From Aureimonas frigidaquae (GTDB lineage Bacteria; Pseudomonadota; Alphaproteobacteria; Rhizobiales; Rhizobiaceae), in assembly GCF_001463905.1 (NCBI RefSeq), contig NZ_BBWR01000020.1:1-64000 (forward strand): 64,000 nucleotides of DNA, written 5' to 3'. Within the stretch, counting starts at the first letter, position 1, and the number at the start of each line of letters is the position of its first letter. The notes beneath the pieces were generated by a model. It saw only the letters and a program-made list of their open reading frames with translations. It had not been told where the DNA came from and searched no databases. Of the stretch, positions 37,898 through 52,600 are shown piece by piece. The position numbers were made by a program, and so were the translations under genes.

Positions 37898-39943
37898 TCA
37901 ATCGACGGCTTCCACCAGAATCGTGACCGAGCGGGGCCCGATCTTGAGCGCCGGTGCATCGACCGCCTGCGGCTCGACCGGATCGTCCGGCGTATCGGAG
38001 CGCAGCACGAGATCGAGGCGCGCACCTGGCCGGGGCTGCGGCAGCGTGATCTCCACCTCGTCCATTCCGGCGTTCAGGTAGAAGAGGACACCCTCCGTCG
38101 TCGTACGCAGGAACAGGCCGATGCACCGCCGCGCCGGGTCCGACCAGTCGGGCCCGCGCATCGGCCCGTCCTCGCGCAGCCAGGCGGCGTCGGGAACGTT
38201 CGTGCCGGCAAGCGGCTCGCCCGTCAGCCAGCGCGTCTGCGACAGGCTGGGATGGGCGGCCCGCAACCGCGCCAGCCGGCCGGTAAAGGCGGCGCGCGCC
38301 AGATCCGCCCCGGCCCAGTCCAGCCACACCATGTCATTGTCCTGGGCATAGGCATTGTTGTTGCCGAGCTGGGTGCGGCCCATCTCGTCCCCTGCCGTCA
38401 GGAGCGGCGTGCCGCGCGCCAGGAAGAGCGTGGCCAGGAGCGCGCGCACATCCCTGTCCCGCGCGGCACGGACGGCCGTATCCTGTGTCAGGCCTTCCAC
38501 CCCCCAGTTCCAGGAATGGTTGTCGTGGTGGCCATCGCGGTTCTCTTCGCCATTGGCCTCGTTGTGCTTGGTCCGGTAGGCCGTCACGTCGGCCAGGGTG
38601 AAACCGTCATGGGCGGCCACGAAGTTGACCGAAGCGGCCGCATCGCGCCCGGACTGTTCGAACAGGTCGGCCGATCCGGCAAGGCGGGTCGCCAGCGGCC
38701 CGATCATTGCGTCCTCGCCCTTCCAGAAGCGGCGGACATCGTCCCGGAAGCGATCCTGCCATTCCAGATAGGGCGGCCGGAAGCGGCCGACCTGGTAGCC
38801 GCCGGGGCCGATATCCCAGGGCTCCATGGCGTGAATACGGTCCGTCAGGACGGGATCGCCGGCAATGGCGGACAGGAGCGGTGCCCCGGGATCGAACCTG
38901 CCGTCCTGCCCGCGCCCCAGCACCGTCCCGAGATCGTAGCGAAAACCGTCCACGCCACAGCTTTCGACGAAGGTGCGCAACGTATCCACCGCCAGGCGCG
39001 CCACGGCGGGGCGCTCCAGCGCGAAGGTGTTGCCGCAGCCCGTATCGTTGATGAGAAGCCCCGGATCGTCCGGATGGGTGCGATAGTAGAGCCGGTTGTC
39101 GAGCCCGCGGTAGCAGAGCGTCGGCCCGCCATCGTCGCTTTCGCCCGAATGGTTCAGGACGACGTCCAGGAGCACGCGGATGCCGCGGGCATGGAATGCC
39201 GCCACGACGCGTGCAAGCTCGGCATGGCCACCCGGTGCCAGGCGCGGATCGAGCGCCATGTGGGTGATGGGATTGTAGCCCCATGCATTGTGCAGCCCGA
39301 GCGCAAAGAGGTGCCGCTCGTCCACGGCCGCCGCGATGGGCATGAGTTCGACCGTATCGACGCCGAGCCCGGCAATGTGGTCCAGGCAGGCAGGCTCCGC
39401 CAGCGCCGCAAGCGTGCCGCGCAGGGATGCCGCCACGCCGTCATGGCGCATCGAAAAGCCGCGCACCAGGATTTCGTAGGTGAAGCCCGGTGCGGCCGGC
39501 GGCAAGGGGGGCGCGGCGCGGCCCGGCGCGGTAACGATGGCCCGCGGCACGATGGGCGCGGTATCGATCTGCGCCTGTGGCGGGGCCGAGAGGCTCGGAT
39601 CGTAGCGGAACGGCCGATCGAGCGTCAGGGCATAGGGATCGACCAGAAGCTTGGACGGATCGAAGCGGTGTCCTGCTGCGGGATCGTAGGGGCCGTGCGC
39701 GCGCAGCCCGTAGAGCGCGCCGGCGGCAAGGTCCGGCACGAAGCCGTAATGCACATCGCCTTGCCGCCCCGGCAGGCGCAGGCGGCAATCTTCCTGCGGC
39801 AGCCCGGGCGAGAAGAGGCAGAGCTCGATGTAGTCCGCATTCTGCGACACGACGGAAACATGTGTTCCGCCGCTATCGACGACTGCGCCGGGACGCGACG
39901 GGGCGCCGCGCTCGGCGGTGATCCGCGCAGGCTGTGCCGTCAT
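37898..39943 (-). CDS. glgX: Glycogen debranching enzyme (GH13)
   Basis: A 681-residue isoamylase-type enzyme that removes limit-dextrin branches. An N-terminal CBM48-like domain (residues 1 to about 115) precedes the GH13 barrel. The nucleophile is Asp337 in GFRYDLG, the acid/base is Glu374 in AMEPWDIG, and the third acidic region is [23 protein letters not shown] is typical of GlgX. The ATG overlaps the DUF2585 stop by 4 bases. It is the last gene of the glycogen cluster. MEPWDIG replaces the more usual AEPWDxG. Confidence 0.93.
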   Translation of the reverse strand: MTAQPARITAERGAPSRPGAVVDSGGTHVSVVSQNADYIELCLFSPGLPQEDCRLRLPGRQGDVHYGFVPDLAAGALYGLRAHGPYDPAAGHRFDPSKLLVDPYALTLDRPFRYDPSLSAPPQAQIDTAPIVPRAIVTAPGRAAPPLPPAAPGFTYEILVRGFSMRHDGVAASLRGTLAALAEPACLDHIAGLGVDTVELMPIAAAVDERHLFALGLHNAWGYNPITHMALDPRLAPGGHAELARVVAAFHARGIRVLLDVVLNHSGESDDGGPTLCYRGLDNRLYYRTHPDDPGLLINDTGCGNTFALERPAVARLAVDTLRTFVESCGVDGFRYDLGTVLGRGQDGRFDPGAPLLSAIAGDPVLTDRIHAMEPWDIGPGGYQVGRFRPPYLEWQDRFRDDVRRFWKGEDAMIGPLATRLAGSADLFEQSGRDAAASVNFVAAHDGFTLADVTAYRTKHNEANGEENRDGHHDNHSWNWGVEGLTQDTAVRAARDRDVRALLATLFLARGTPLLTAGDEMGRTQLGNNNAYAQDNDMVWLDWAGADLARAAFTGRLARLRAAHPSLSQTRWLTGEPLAGTNVPDAAWLREDGPMRGPDWSDPARRCIGLFLRTTTEGVLFYLNAGMDEVEITLPQPRPGARLDLVLRSDTPDDPVEPQAVDAPALKIGPRSVTILVEAVD

Positions 39944-40512
39944 GCGCCGCCCTGCCAACTGCGCACGGCCTCCACCGGCCAGACCAGCATGAGCACATTG
40001 AGGGTGAGATTGTCGCGGATCATGTAGCCGGTGAAGAGCTCGAACAGAATGGCGAGCCCGATCGTCACCGGGATGGGCAGCCGCCCCGCCAGGAGGAAGC
40101 CGACGATCATGAAGCCGATATCGGAGACGGAATTGACGATGCTGTCGCCGAAATAGTCGAGCGAGATGGTCGAATCCCGGTAGCGGGCGATCAGGGCATC
40201 GCTGTTTTCGGCGATCTCCCAGCCAGCCTCGATGATGGTGGCAATGAAGAGCCGCCATCCGATGCTGCGATCCCGAGCGATCCACCAGAGGAAGGCGTAG
40301 AGCAGGAAGCCGTGGATGATGTGCGAGGGCGTGTACCAGTCGGACAGGTGCTGCGAGTTCTCGGAACTCTGCACGGTGCCATGCCACAGCTTGACCGTTC
40401 CGCATTCGCAGATCGGCACCCGCCCCATGGCGTAGAGGATGGCGGCGGCGGCCAGGACGACGCCGAGCGTCGCCAGCCACCAACGCCATCCGATGGATGT
40501 CACGGAGCGCAT
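39940..40512 (-). CDS. DUF2585 (UPF0314) membrane protein
   Basis: A 190-residue membrane protein with about four or five hydrophobic segments and the conserved stretches [48 protein letters not shown] and [16 protein letters not shown]. This is the alphaproteobacterial DUF2585 family of unknown function. The many conserved His, Trp, Glu and Asp residues next to or inside membrane segments suggest an intramembrane catalytic or metal site rather than a simple structural protein; that is inference. It lies between pgm (13 bases upstream) and glgX (overlapping by 4 bases). Confidence 0.85.
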   Translation of the reverse strand: MRSVTSIGWRWWLATLGVVLAAAAILYAMGRVPICECGTVKLWHGTVQSSENSQHLSDWYTPSHIIHGFLLYAFLWWIARDRSIGWRLFIATIIEAGWEIAENSDALIARYRDSTISLDYFGDSIVNSVSDIGFMIVGFLLAGRLPIPVTIGLAILFELFTGYMIRDNLTLNVLMLVWPVEAVRSWQGGA

Positions 40513-40525
40513 GCCGCTCCCCGCA

Positions 40526-43604
<3,079 letters not shown>

Positions 43605-43608
<4 letters not shown>

Positions 43609-44870
43609 AGGGAAAGCCTGTCGATCATCGGTTGGGTCACCAGGCAGATGCCGCTCGCCGTGCGGCGGAACCGCTGGGCGTCGAGCTCGGGATCCTCGCC
43701 GATGACCAGGCCTTCGGGAATGTGCACGCCGCGGTCGATCACGGCATGGCTGATCCGCGCATGCCGGCTTACCGTCACGCCCGGCAGTACGACGGCGTGG
43801 TCCAGGCTGGAATAGGAGCGCACCCGCACGCCCGTGAAGAGCAGCGAGCGGCGCAGCGATCCGCCGGAGATGATGCAGTCGCCGCTGACGAGCGAGGACA
43901 CGGCGCTGCCGCGCCGCCCGTCCTCGTCATGCACGAACTTAGCCGGCGGCGTTACGTCGGCATAGGTCCAGATCGGCCAGTCCCGATCGTAGATATCGAG
44001 CTGGGGGACGACATCCGTCAGGTCGATATTGGCCTGCCAGTAGGCATCCACCGTGCCGACATCGCGCCAGTAGGCGCCCGGCTCGTTCGATGACCGCACG
44101 ACGGACCGGTTGAAGGAATGGGCATAGGCCGTGCCATGGCGCACGATATGGGGGATGATGTCCTTGCCGAAATCCCGCGAGGATTTGGGATCGGACGCAT
44201 CGCGCCGGAGCTGGTCGGCCATCAGCTTGGTGCTGAAGACGTAGATGCCCATGGAGGCGAGCGCCGTGTCCGGCCGGCCGGGGATGGCCGGCGGATCTTC
44301 CGGCTTTTCGATGAAGTCGGTGACGCGGCCCTTGTCGTCCACATGCATGACGCCGAAGCCGCGCGCCTCCATGCGCGGGACCTCCAGGCAGCCGATCGTA
44401 ACGTCGGCGCCGGTATCCACATGCTGCTGGAGCATGATCTCGTAATCCATCTTGTAGACGTGGTCGCCGGCAAGAATGATCATGTATTGCGGGCCATAGG
44501 CCTCGATGATGTCGAGGTTCTGATAGACGGCGTCGGCCGTGCCGGCATACCATTGGTCTTCCGACACGCGCTGAGAGGCGGGCAGGACGTCGAAGCTTTC
44601 GTTGCGCCCCGGGCGCAGGAAGTTCCAGCCGCGATGCAGGTGCCGGATCAGGCTGTGCGCCTTGTATTGCGTGGCGACGCCGATACGGCGAATGCCGGAA
44701 TTGACGGCATTGGACAGTGCAAAATCGATGATGCGGCTTTTCCCGCCAAAATAGACGGCCGGCTTGGCGCGGCTGTCTGTCAGTTCCATCAGCCGGCTGC
44801 CGCGTCCGCCGGCCAGGACGTAGGCCATCGTATCGCGCGAAATCGGCGCCATGTGGCGGTTGTTCGTCAT
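43605..44870 (-). CDS. glgC: Glucose-1-phosphate adenylyltransferase
   Basis: A 421-residue enzyme that makes ADP-glucose, the committed step of glycogen synthesis. The nucleotidyltransferase signature is [20 protein letters not shown], the sugar-phosphate stretch is GTADAVYQN, and a left-handed beta-helix forms the C-terminus. The family is allosterically regulated; in alphaproteobacteria fructose 6-phosphate and pyruvate are usual activators, which fits pgi in the same cluster. The start at 44870 follows a GGGAGGGA ribosome-binding sequence. A 138-base gap separates it from glgP. Confidence 0.95.
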
Positions 44871-45008
44871 TGATTCCCTCCCTGGCTGGCCTTTCCGGCC
44901 GGTCACCGTATTCATACTCAAACTAGCGGTCGTGCCGATGCAGGCCATATGTCCGGCATGGGAGATTGCGGCACGGCCCACCCAAATGCAGGAGGCCGTG
45001 CCGATAAT

Positions 45009-47528
<2,520 letters not shown>

Positions 47529-47531
47529 GAA

Positions 47532-49175
47532 TCAGCCTTTCATGTTGGCGATTGCCGATACGAGGCCGGCGGTCGAGCCGTCGCGCCCCTGCGCCGACAC
47601 CTCGCCCCGGACGACGGACAGGAGGCCAGTCGCCAGCTCCTTGCCCAGTTCAACGCCCCATTGATCGAAGGCGTTGATGCCGAAGAGCTGCGCTTCGACA
47701 AAGACCCGGTGCTCGTAGAGCGCGATCAGCTTGCCGAGCGTCGCCGGATCGAGCGTGGGGTAGAGAATGGTCAGCGAGGGACGGTTGCCCGAAAACTCGC
47801 GATGCGGCGCGATGCGCTCGGCCTCGTCCGGCGCGCGGCCGGCGGCCAGAAGCTGCTCGCGCGCTTCCTCCAGCGTACGCCCCTTCATCAGCGCTTCGCT
47901 CTGCGCGAGGCAGTTGGCGATCAGAAGGTCCTGGTGCTCCTGCAGCGCCGGCTCGTGCGAGCGCGCACCCAGGATGAACTCCACCGGAATGACCGTCGTC
48001 CCCTGGTGGATGAGCTGGAAGAAGGCATGCTGACCGTTGGTGCCGGGCTCGCCCCAGACGACCGGCCCCGTCGGGGTGGAGACGCGGCGGCCGTCCAGCC
48101 CGACATGCTTGCCGTTGGATTCCATGTCGAGCTGCTGCAGATAGGCGGGCAGCCGCGCCAACCGCTGGTCGTAGGGAATGACCGCGCGGGAAGGGTAGTC
48201 CTGCGCCACGCGGTGCCACCACCCGACGAGCCCCAGAAGGGCAGGCAGGTTCTCTTCCAGCGGCGCGGTCCTGAAATGCTGGTCCATCTCGCGCGCGCCG
48301 GCCAGGAATTCACGGAAGCGGCTGGCGCCGATGGCGATCATCAGCGGCAGGCCGATCGCCGACCAGATCGAGTAGCGGCCACCGACCCAATCCCAGAAGC
48401 CGAAGGCGCGCGCGGGATCGATCCCGAAGGCCGCGACCTTGTCGAGCGCGGTCGACACGGCGCAGAAATGCGCCCCGACCGCCGCTTCGCCCAACGCATC
48501 GGCGATGAAGCGCCGCGCGGTCGCCGCATTGGTCATGGTTTCGATGGTGGTGAAGGTCTTGGACGCAATGATGAAGAGCGTCGTGGCCGGATCCAGCCCC
48601 TTCAGCGTATCGGCGATATGCGCGCTGTCGACGTTGGAGACGTAGTGGGTCCGGGGTCCGTCGTGATAGGGGGCGAGGGCCAGCGTCGCCATGACGGGGC
48701 CGAGATCGGAGCCGCCAATGCCGATATTGACGATGTCGGTGAAGCGGCCGCCGCCGGAGGGGGCGATTGTTCCGTCGCGCACGCCTTCGGCAAATTCGGT
48801 CATGGCGCGCAGCACCGCCTCGACCTCTTCGCCGACGGGCTCGCCGGCGGCGCGGTAACCGTCCGCAGGCTGGCCGCGCAGGGCGACATGCAGAACGGCC
48901 CGGCCTTCCGTCGCGTTGATTCGCGCGCCGTCGAACATGGCGTCGCGGCGCTGCTCCAGGCCGCTCGCCCGGGCAAAGTCCAAAAGCGCAGCGCGGTCCG
49001 CGACCGACAGCGCCGTCTTGGAATAGTCGAGCATCACCCCGACAGCCTGTGCGCTGAACTTCTGGAAACGGGCCGGATCCTGCGCGAACAAGGACTTGAT
49101 GCCGCGCTCGGCAGCTGCGTGCCCCAATGTCGTCAGCTCGAGGATTCTGCCATTTTCAATCGTTTGATCCGCCAC
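47532..49175 (-). CDS. pgi: Glucose-6-phosphate isomerase
   Basis: A 547-residue enzyme that interconverts glucose 6-phosphate and fructose 6-phosphate. Signatures are [52 protein letters not shown] and the C-terminal [13 protein letters not shown]. It heads the glycogen cluster here, a less common place for pgi. A small gene of unknown function lies 142 bases upstream on the same strand. Confidence 0.96.
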   Translation of the reverse strand: MADQTIENGRILELTTLGHAAAERGIKSLFAQDPARFQKFSAQAVGVMLDYSKTALSVADRAALLDFARASGLEQRRDAMFDGARINATEGRAVLHVALRGQPADGYRAAGEPVGEEVEAVLRAMTEFAEGVRDGTIAPSGGGRFTDIVNIGIGGSDLGPVMATLALAPYHDGPRTHYVSNVDSAHIADTLKGLDPATTLFIIASKTFTTIETMTNAATARRFIADALGEAAVGAHFCAVSTALDKVAAFGIDPARAFGFWDWVGGRYSIWSAIGLPLMIAIGASRFREFLAGAREMDQHFRTAPLEENLPALLGLVGWWHRVAQDYPSRAVIPYDQRLARLPAYLQQLDMESNGKHVGLDGRRVSTPTGPVVWGEPGTNGQHAFFQLIHQGTTVIPVEFILGARSHEPALQEHQDLLIANCLAQSEALMKGRTLEEAREQLLAAGRAPDEAERIAPHREFSGNRPSLTILYPTLDPATLGKLIALYEHRVFVEAQLFGINAFDQWGVELGKELATGLLSVVRGEVSAQGRDGSTAGLVSAIANMKG

Positions 49176-49317
49176 GTGCCGCCTGCCTTGCTTGTCATTT
49201 GGCGCGTCGCAACATGCGTCTGTTGCGGCGCGTTCTTCCCGCTCACTATCTTATGCCTTGCGGCATTCGGGAAGGGGCGCAGCCGTGGCGAACAGCAAAA
49301 AAGAGGGGGTTCCGGCG

Positions 49318-49554
49318 TCAGTGCTGGGTATGTTCCAGCGTTTCCAAAGCCTTGGCAAGGGACATCTGGCGGCGGCGAACAAGCTCGCTGCTACCGCGGC
49401 GGGCTACGCGTGCGTCAAGCCGGAAACGCCAGTCCTCCAGCAGTTGTCTTTTCTCACCACGCGACAGGTGCGTGTCGTCGATGACTTCGCCCGGTTCCTG
49501 AAAATGGCTGCCGACGCTGTAGGCAATTTCGGACGGTTCTTGTGCTTCGCTCAT
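49318..49554 (-). CDS. Small conserved hypothetical protein
   Basis: A 78-residue, charged, probably helical protein. Its centre, EPGEVIDDTHLSRGEKRQLLEDWRF, resembles a small alphaproteobacterial family with the pattern P-x-E-V-x-D-D-x-x-L-[ST]-[RD]-x-x-K-x-x-[IL]-L-x-x-W, recalled from memory and unnamed. There is no signal peptide and no membrane segment. Position just upstream of pgi hints at a role near the glycogen cluster, but 142 bases separate them. It is more likely real than the overlapping plus-strand frame, which has no family resemblance. Confidence 0.6.
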   Translation of the reverse strand: MSEAQEPSEIAYSVGSHFQEPGEVIDDTHLSRGEKRQLLEDWRFRLDARVARRGSSELVRRRQMSLAKALETLEHTQH

Positions 49555-49588
49555 GGTTCACACTCCATGCCGGTTGACGGATTGAAAA

Positions 49589-49682
49589 GTCGCCCGGGGC
49601 GGCACTCCCGCACGGGCGACCACAGGTGGGTTGCAACACCCACATCCGTCCGAAATGAGGCGTGAGGCGGAAAGGTTCCGCC
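49589..49682. other. Three consecutive hairpins between tamB and a small gene
   Basis: In 94 bases there are GTCGCCCG/CGGGCGAC (49589-49620, 16-base loop), GTGGGT/ACCCAC (49626-49643, 6-base loop) and GGCGGAA/TTCCGCC (49666-49682, 3-base loop). The last lies 17 bases past the tamB stop and could end tamAB transcription, though no T-run follows. The first lies 35 bases before the small gene's start and could be an operator. Confidence 0.45.
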
Positions 49683-49698
49683 AAAGCAGCGTCGGCGC

Positions 49699-52600
49699 TC
49701 AATATTCCTTTTCGTAGAAGATGCCGACCTCGCCGCCGCCATTGGCGTTGACCGCGCCGCGGGCCTTGATGTCCCGGCCCAGATCCAGATCGATGGATAC
49801 GCGGCCCGTCGTATCGACGCCGATATAGGTGTTTTCGTTCAAATACTGGCCGACACCCACGGCGGCCTGTCCATCGGCCGTCGTGCGGATGTCGATATCG
49901 TCTACGCCGAGTTGCGAGCGCAGGCTGTCGAGAAGGCCGGTCGAGCCGCCGACCCCGGCGAGCGACGCCGCGGCCGAGGCAAGCTGCGCGATCTGAAGCG
50001 GCGACAAATCGCTCGTCGCCTGGCCGAAGATCAGCCGGGCGAGCACTTCGTCCTGCGGCAGGGCCGGGCTGGATGTGAAGGTGAAGGACGGATCCTGCGC
50101 CGGCCCCGTCACCGCCACGTAGACGGTCGCCTGGCCCGTATCCGACTGCGCCAGGAAGTCGACCGTCGGGATGAGGTTGCCCGTGAAGGACAGGGAGGCG
50201 CGCTCGAAATCCAGGCGTCGGCTCAGGATCTGCAGGCGCCCGCGCTGCAGGTCGAAGCCGCCCACGATGCCGAGATTGGAGGCCGGGCCGGTGATGCGGA
50301 TCGTGCCGCCGAGCTCCAGGTCCAACCCACGCCCCCGCACGAAGACGCGGTTGGGTGCGTTCAATGTCAGGTCGAGCGCGATGCCGCCGCCGGAGGTTCC
50401 GGTGGCTCCGCCATCCGGGTCGATCTGGCGCTGCTGCACATAGACCGCCTGCGGCGCATTCACGTGGCGCACGTCCAGCTCGGCCAGGGAGGAGGGGAGC
50501 TGGTCGGGGATGACGATGGCGATTTCCTGCGCATTGATCGTGCCGCCCAGCACGGCCGCGCCGAGCAGGGGGCCGCGCAGGGTCAGGTCTGCGTTCAGGC
50601 GGGTCGAGAAGAGCTCGCCGTCGGCATAGCGCCCATCCCGGATGGTGACGACGATATCGGCCGGGAAGCCGGCATTGAGGCCGATTCCGCCGGAGACGGC
50701 GATGTTGCCGCCGCTCGCCAGGCTGGCGGAGAAGGCGCTGATCGTGGCGCGGTTGCCGCTGAGCGCGATGGTGGTGTTGATATTGTCGATCGCCAGGTTG
50801 ATGCCGGTATCCACGAAGCGCGCACCACTGGTGGACACGGTGCCCGTGACGTTGGGTGCAGCGGCCGTTCCCGCCACGCGGGCGTTGACCAGCACCTCGC
50901 CCTGAATGGAGCGTCCGCCTTCCGCCAGGATGCGGTTGGCGAGGGCGAGCGGTGCATTGCCGTTGAGCTGGATGTCGAAGGCCGGCGTGCCCGCCAGGTT
51001 GACCGCGCCATTGGCGGTGAAGGCGAGGCCGGCGCCGGCGAGGCGTCCGTCCAGGGTGACGCGGGTGCCGGCATAGGCGCCCCGTGCCGCGACGTCGAGC
51101 GGGCCGACGCCTGCCTCCCGCGTCTGGGCGAGCGAGAGCGCATCGACCGCCAGGTCGTAGTTCACGCTGGGACGCGCCAGCGTGCCGCGCGCCTGGACGC
51201 TCCCGCGGATCGTGCCCTGCGGCGCGATGTCAGGCGCGGCGGCGGCGGCGATGGCTGCCGGCACGCCGCTCAGCGTCACGTCGAGATTGAGCTGGCGGCC
51301 GGCGCTGCCGGTGGCCGTGATGTTGCCGCCGCCGGCAAGGTCCACCCGGGCCGTGCGGAGGTTGAGCGTTTCGCGCTCATAGCGGCCCGCCGCGTTCAGG
51401 TTCGCCGCCGGAGCGCCGGCGGCGCGCGCGGCCGCGACGGACAAGTTGCTTCCGGTCACGTCGAAGCTCGCCGCCGGGCTGGCAAGGCTGCCGGTGGCAT
51501 TGGCCGTGCCCGAGAGCGTGCCCTGTGCTCCGAGATCGGGTGAGGCGGCATTGGCGAGCGCCAACGGCAGGTTCTGCATGGCGAGGCGCAGATCGAGCGT
51601 GTCGCCGACCGTTCCCGAAATGTCGAGCGTTCCGCCACCGGCCTGGATCCGGCCCCGTTCCACGCTCAACACGTCGTTGCGATAGGCGCCCGCTATGTCG
51701 AGCGCCACCTGCTGCACGCCGGAACGTGAGAGGGCCTGCGCCGCGATATCGTTGCCATTCAACGAAAAACTCGCCTCCGGGCGGCCGAGCGTGCCGCCGG
51801 CCGTTGCCGTGCCCGACACCGAGCCGGTGGCGCCGAGCCCGGGGACGAAGGCGTTGGCGATGGCGACCGGCAGCCGGTCGATATCGAGCGACAGGTCGAG
51901 ATCGCGGCCGACGCTGCCCACGGCACTGACCGTGCCGTTGCCGATCCGCGCCTCGGCCGTGTCGAAGCGGACGGTGTAATTGGCGAGGCGGCCGGTGACG
52001 TCCAGCGTCATGGCGCCCGTGCCAGCGGCTGCAACGCGCTCGGCGGTGATGTTGCGCCCGTCCAGATCGAAGGCGATGACGGGGTTGTCGATGGCGCCGG
52101 TCGCCTCGGCTTGGCCGCTGATGGTGCCGCTGGCGCCGAGCCCGTCCACGAAGCCGTTGGCGAGCGCGACGGGAATGTCCGTCAGGGTCAGCTGCGCGTC
52201 CAGCGTTTCGCCGACATCGCCCGTCAGCGCCACGGTGCCGGAGCCAATGGTCAGCCGCGCCGTGTCGAGGCTCGCAATGCCGCCGCGGTAGCGGCCCGCC
52301 ACGGTGCCATCGACGGCCGGCAGATCGGCCTGCCGCGTCTGGCTGGTCGCAAGGCCAGCCAAAGCGAGGTTGAAATCGGCACGGATGTTGTCCGACGGAC
52401 CGGCGGTCTTGATATCGCCCGTCAGCGTTCCGGCCGCGTCCAGCCCGTCGACGAAGGGGTTGGCCACCGCCAGCGGGAAGGCGTCGAGCGTCAGGTCCAG
52501 CGCGATCTCGTCGGACAGGGCGCCGGCAAGGGCCAGGCCGCCGCTGCCGACCGACAGGCGGATCTGCCCCAGATTGACGCCGTTCTGGCCAATGGTGATC

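Noticed and set aside
36395-40027. A 1210-codon plus-strand frame opposite mutL and glgX
   Set aside because: Same antisense artefact; it crosses the boundary between two well-identified genes and has no recognisable features.
49192-49665. A 157-codon plus-strand frame downstream of pgi
   Set aside because: It overlaps the more plausible minus-strand small gene and the start of pgi; its composition does not look coding and no family pattern is seen.
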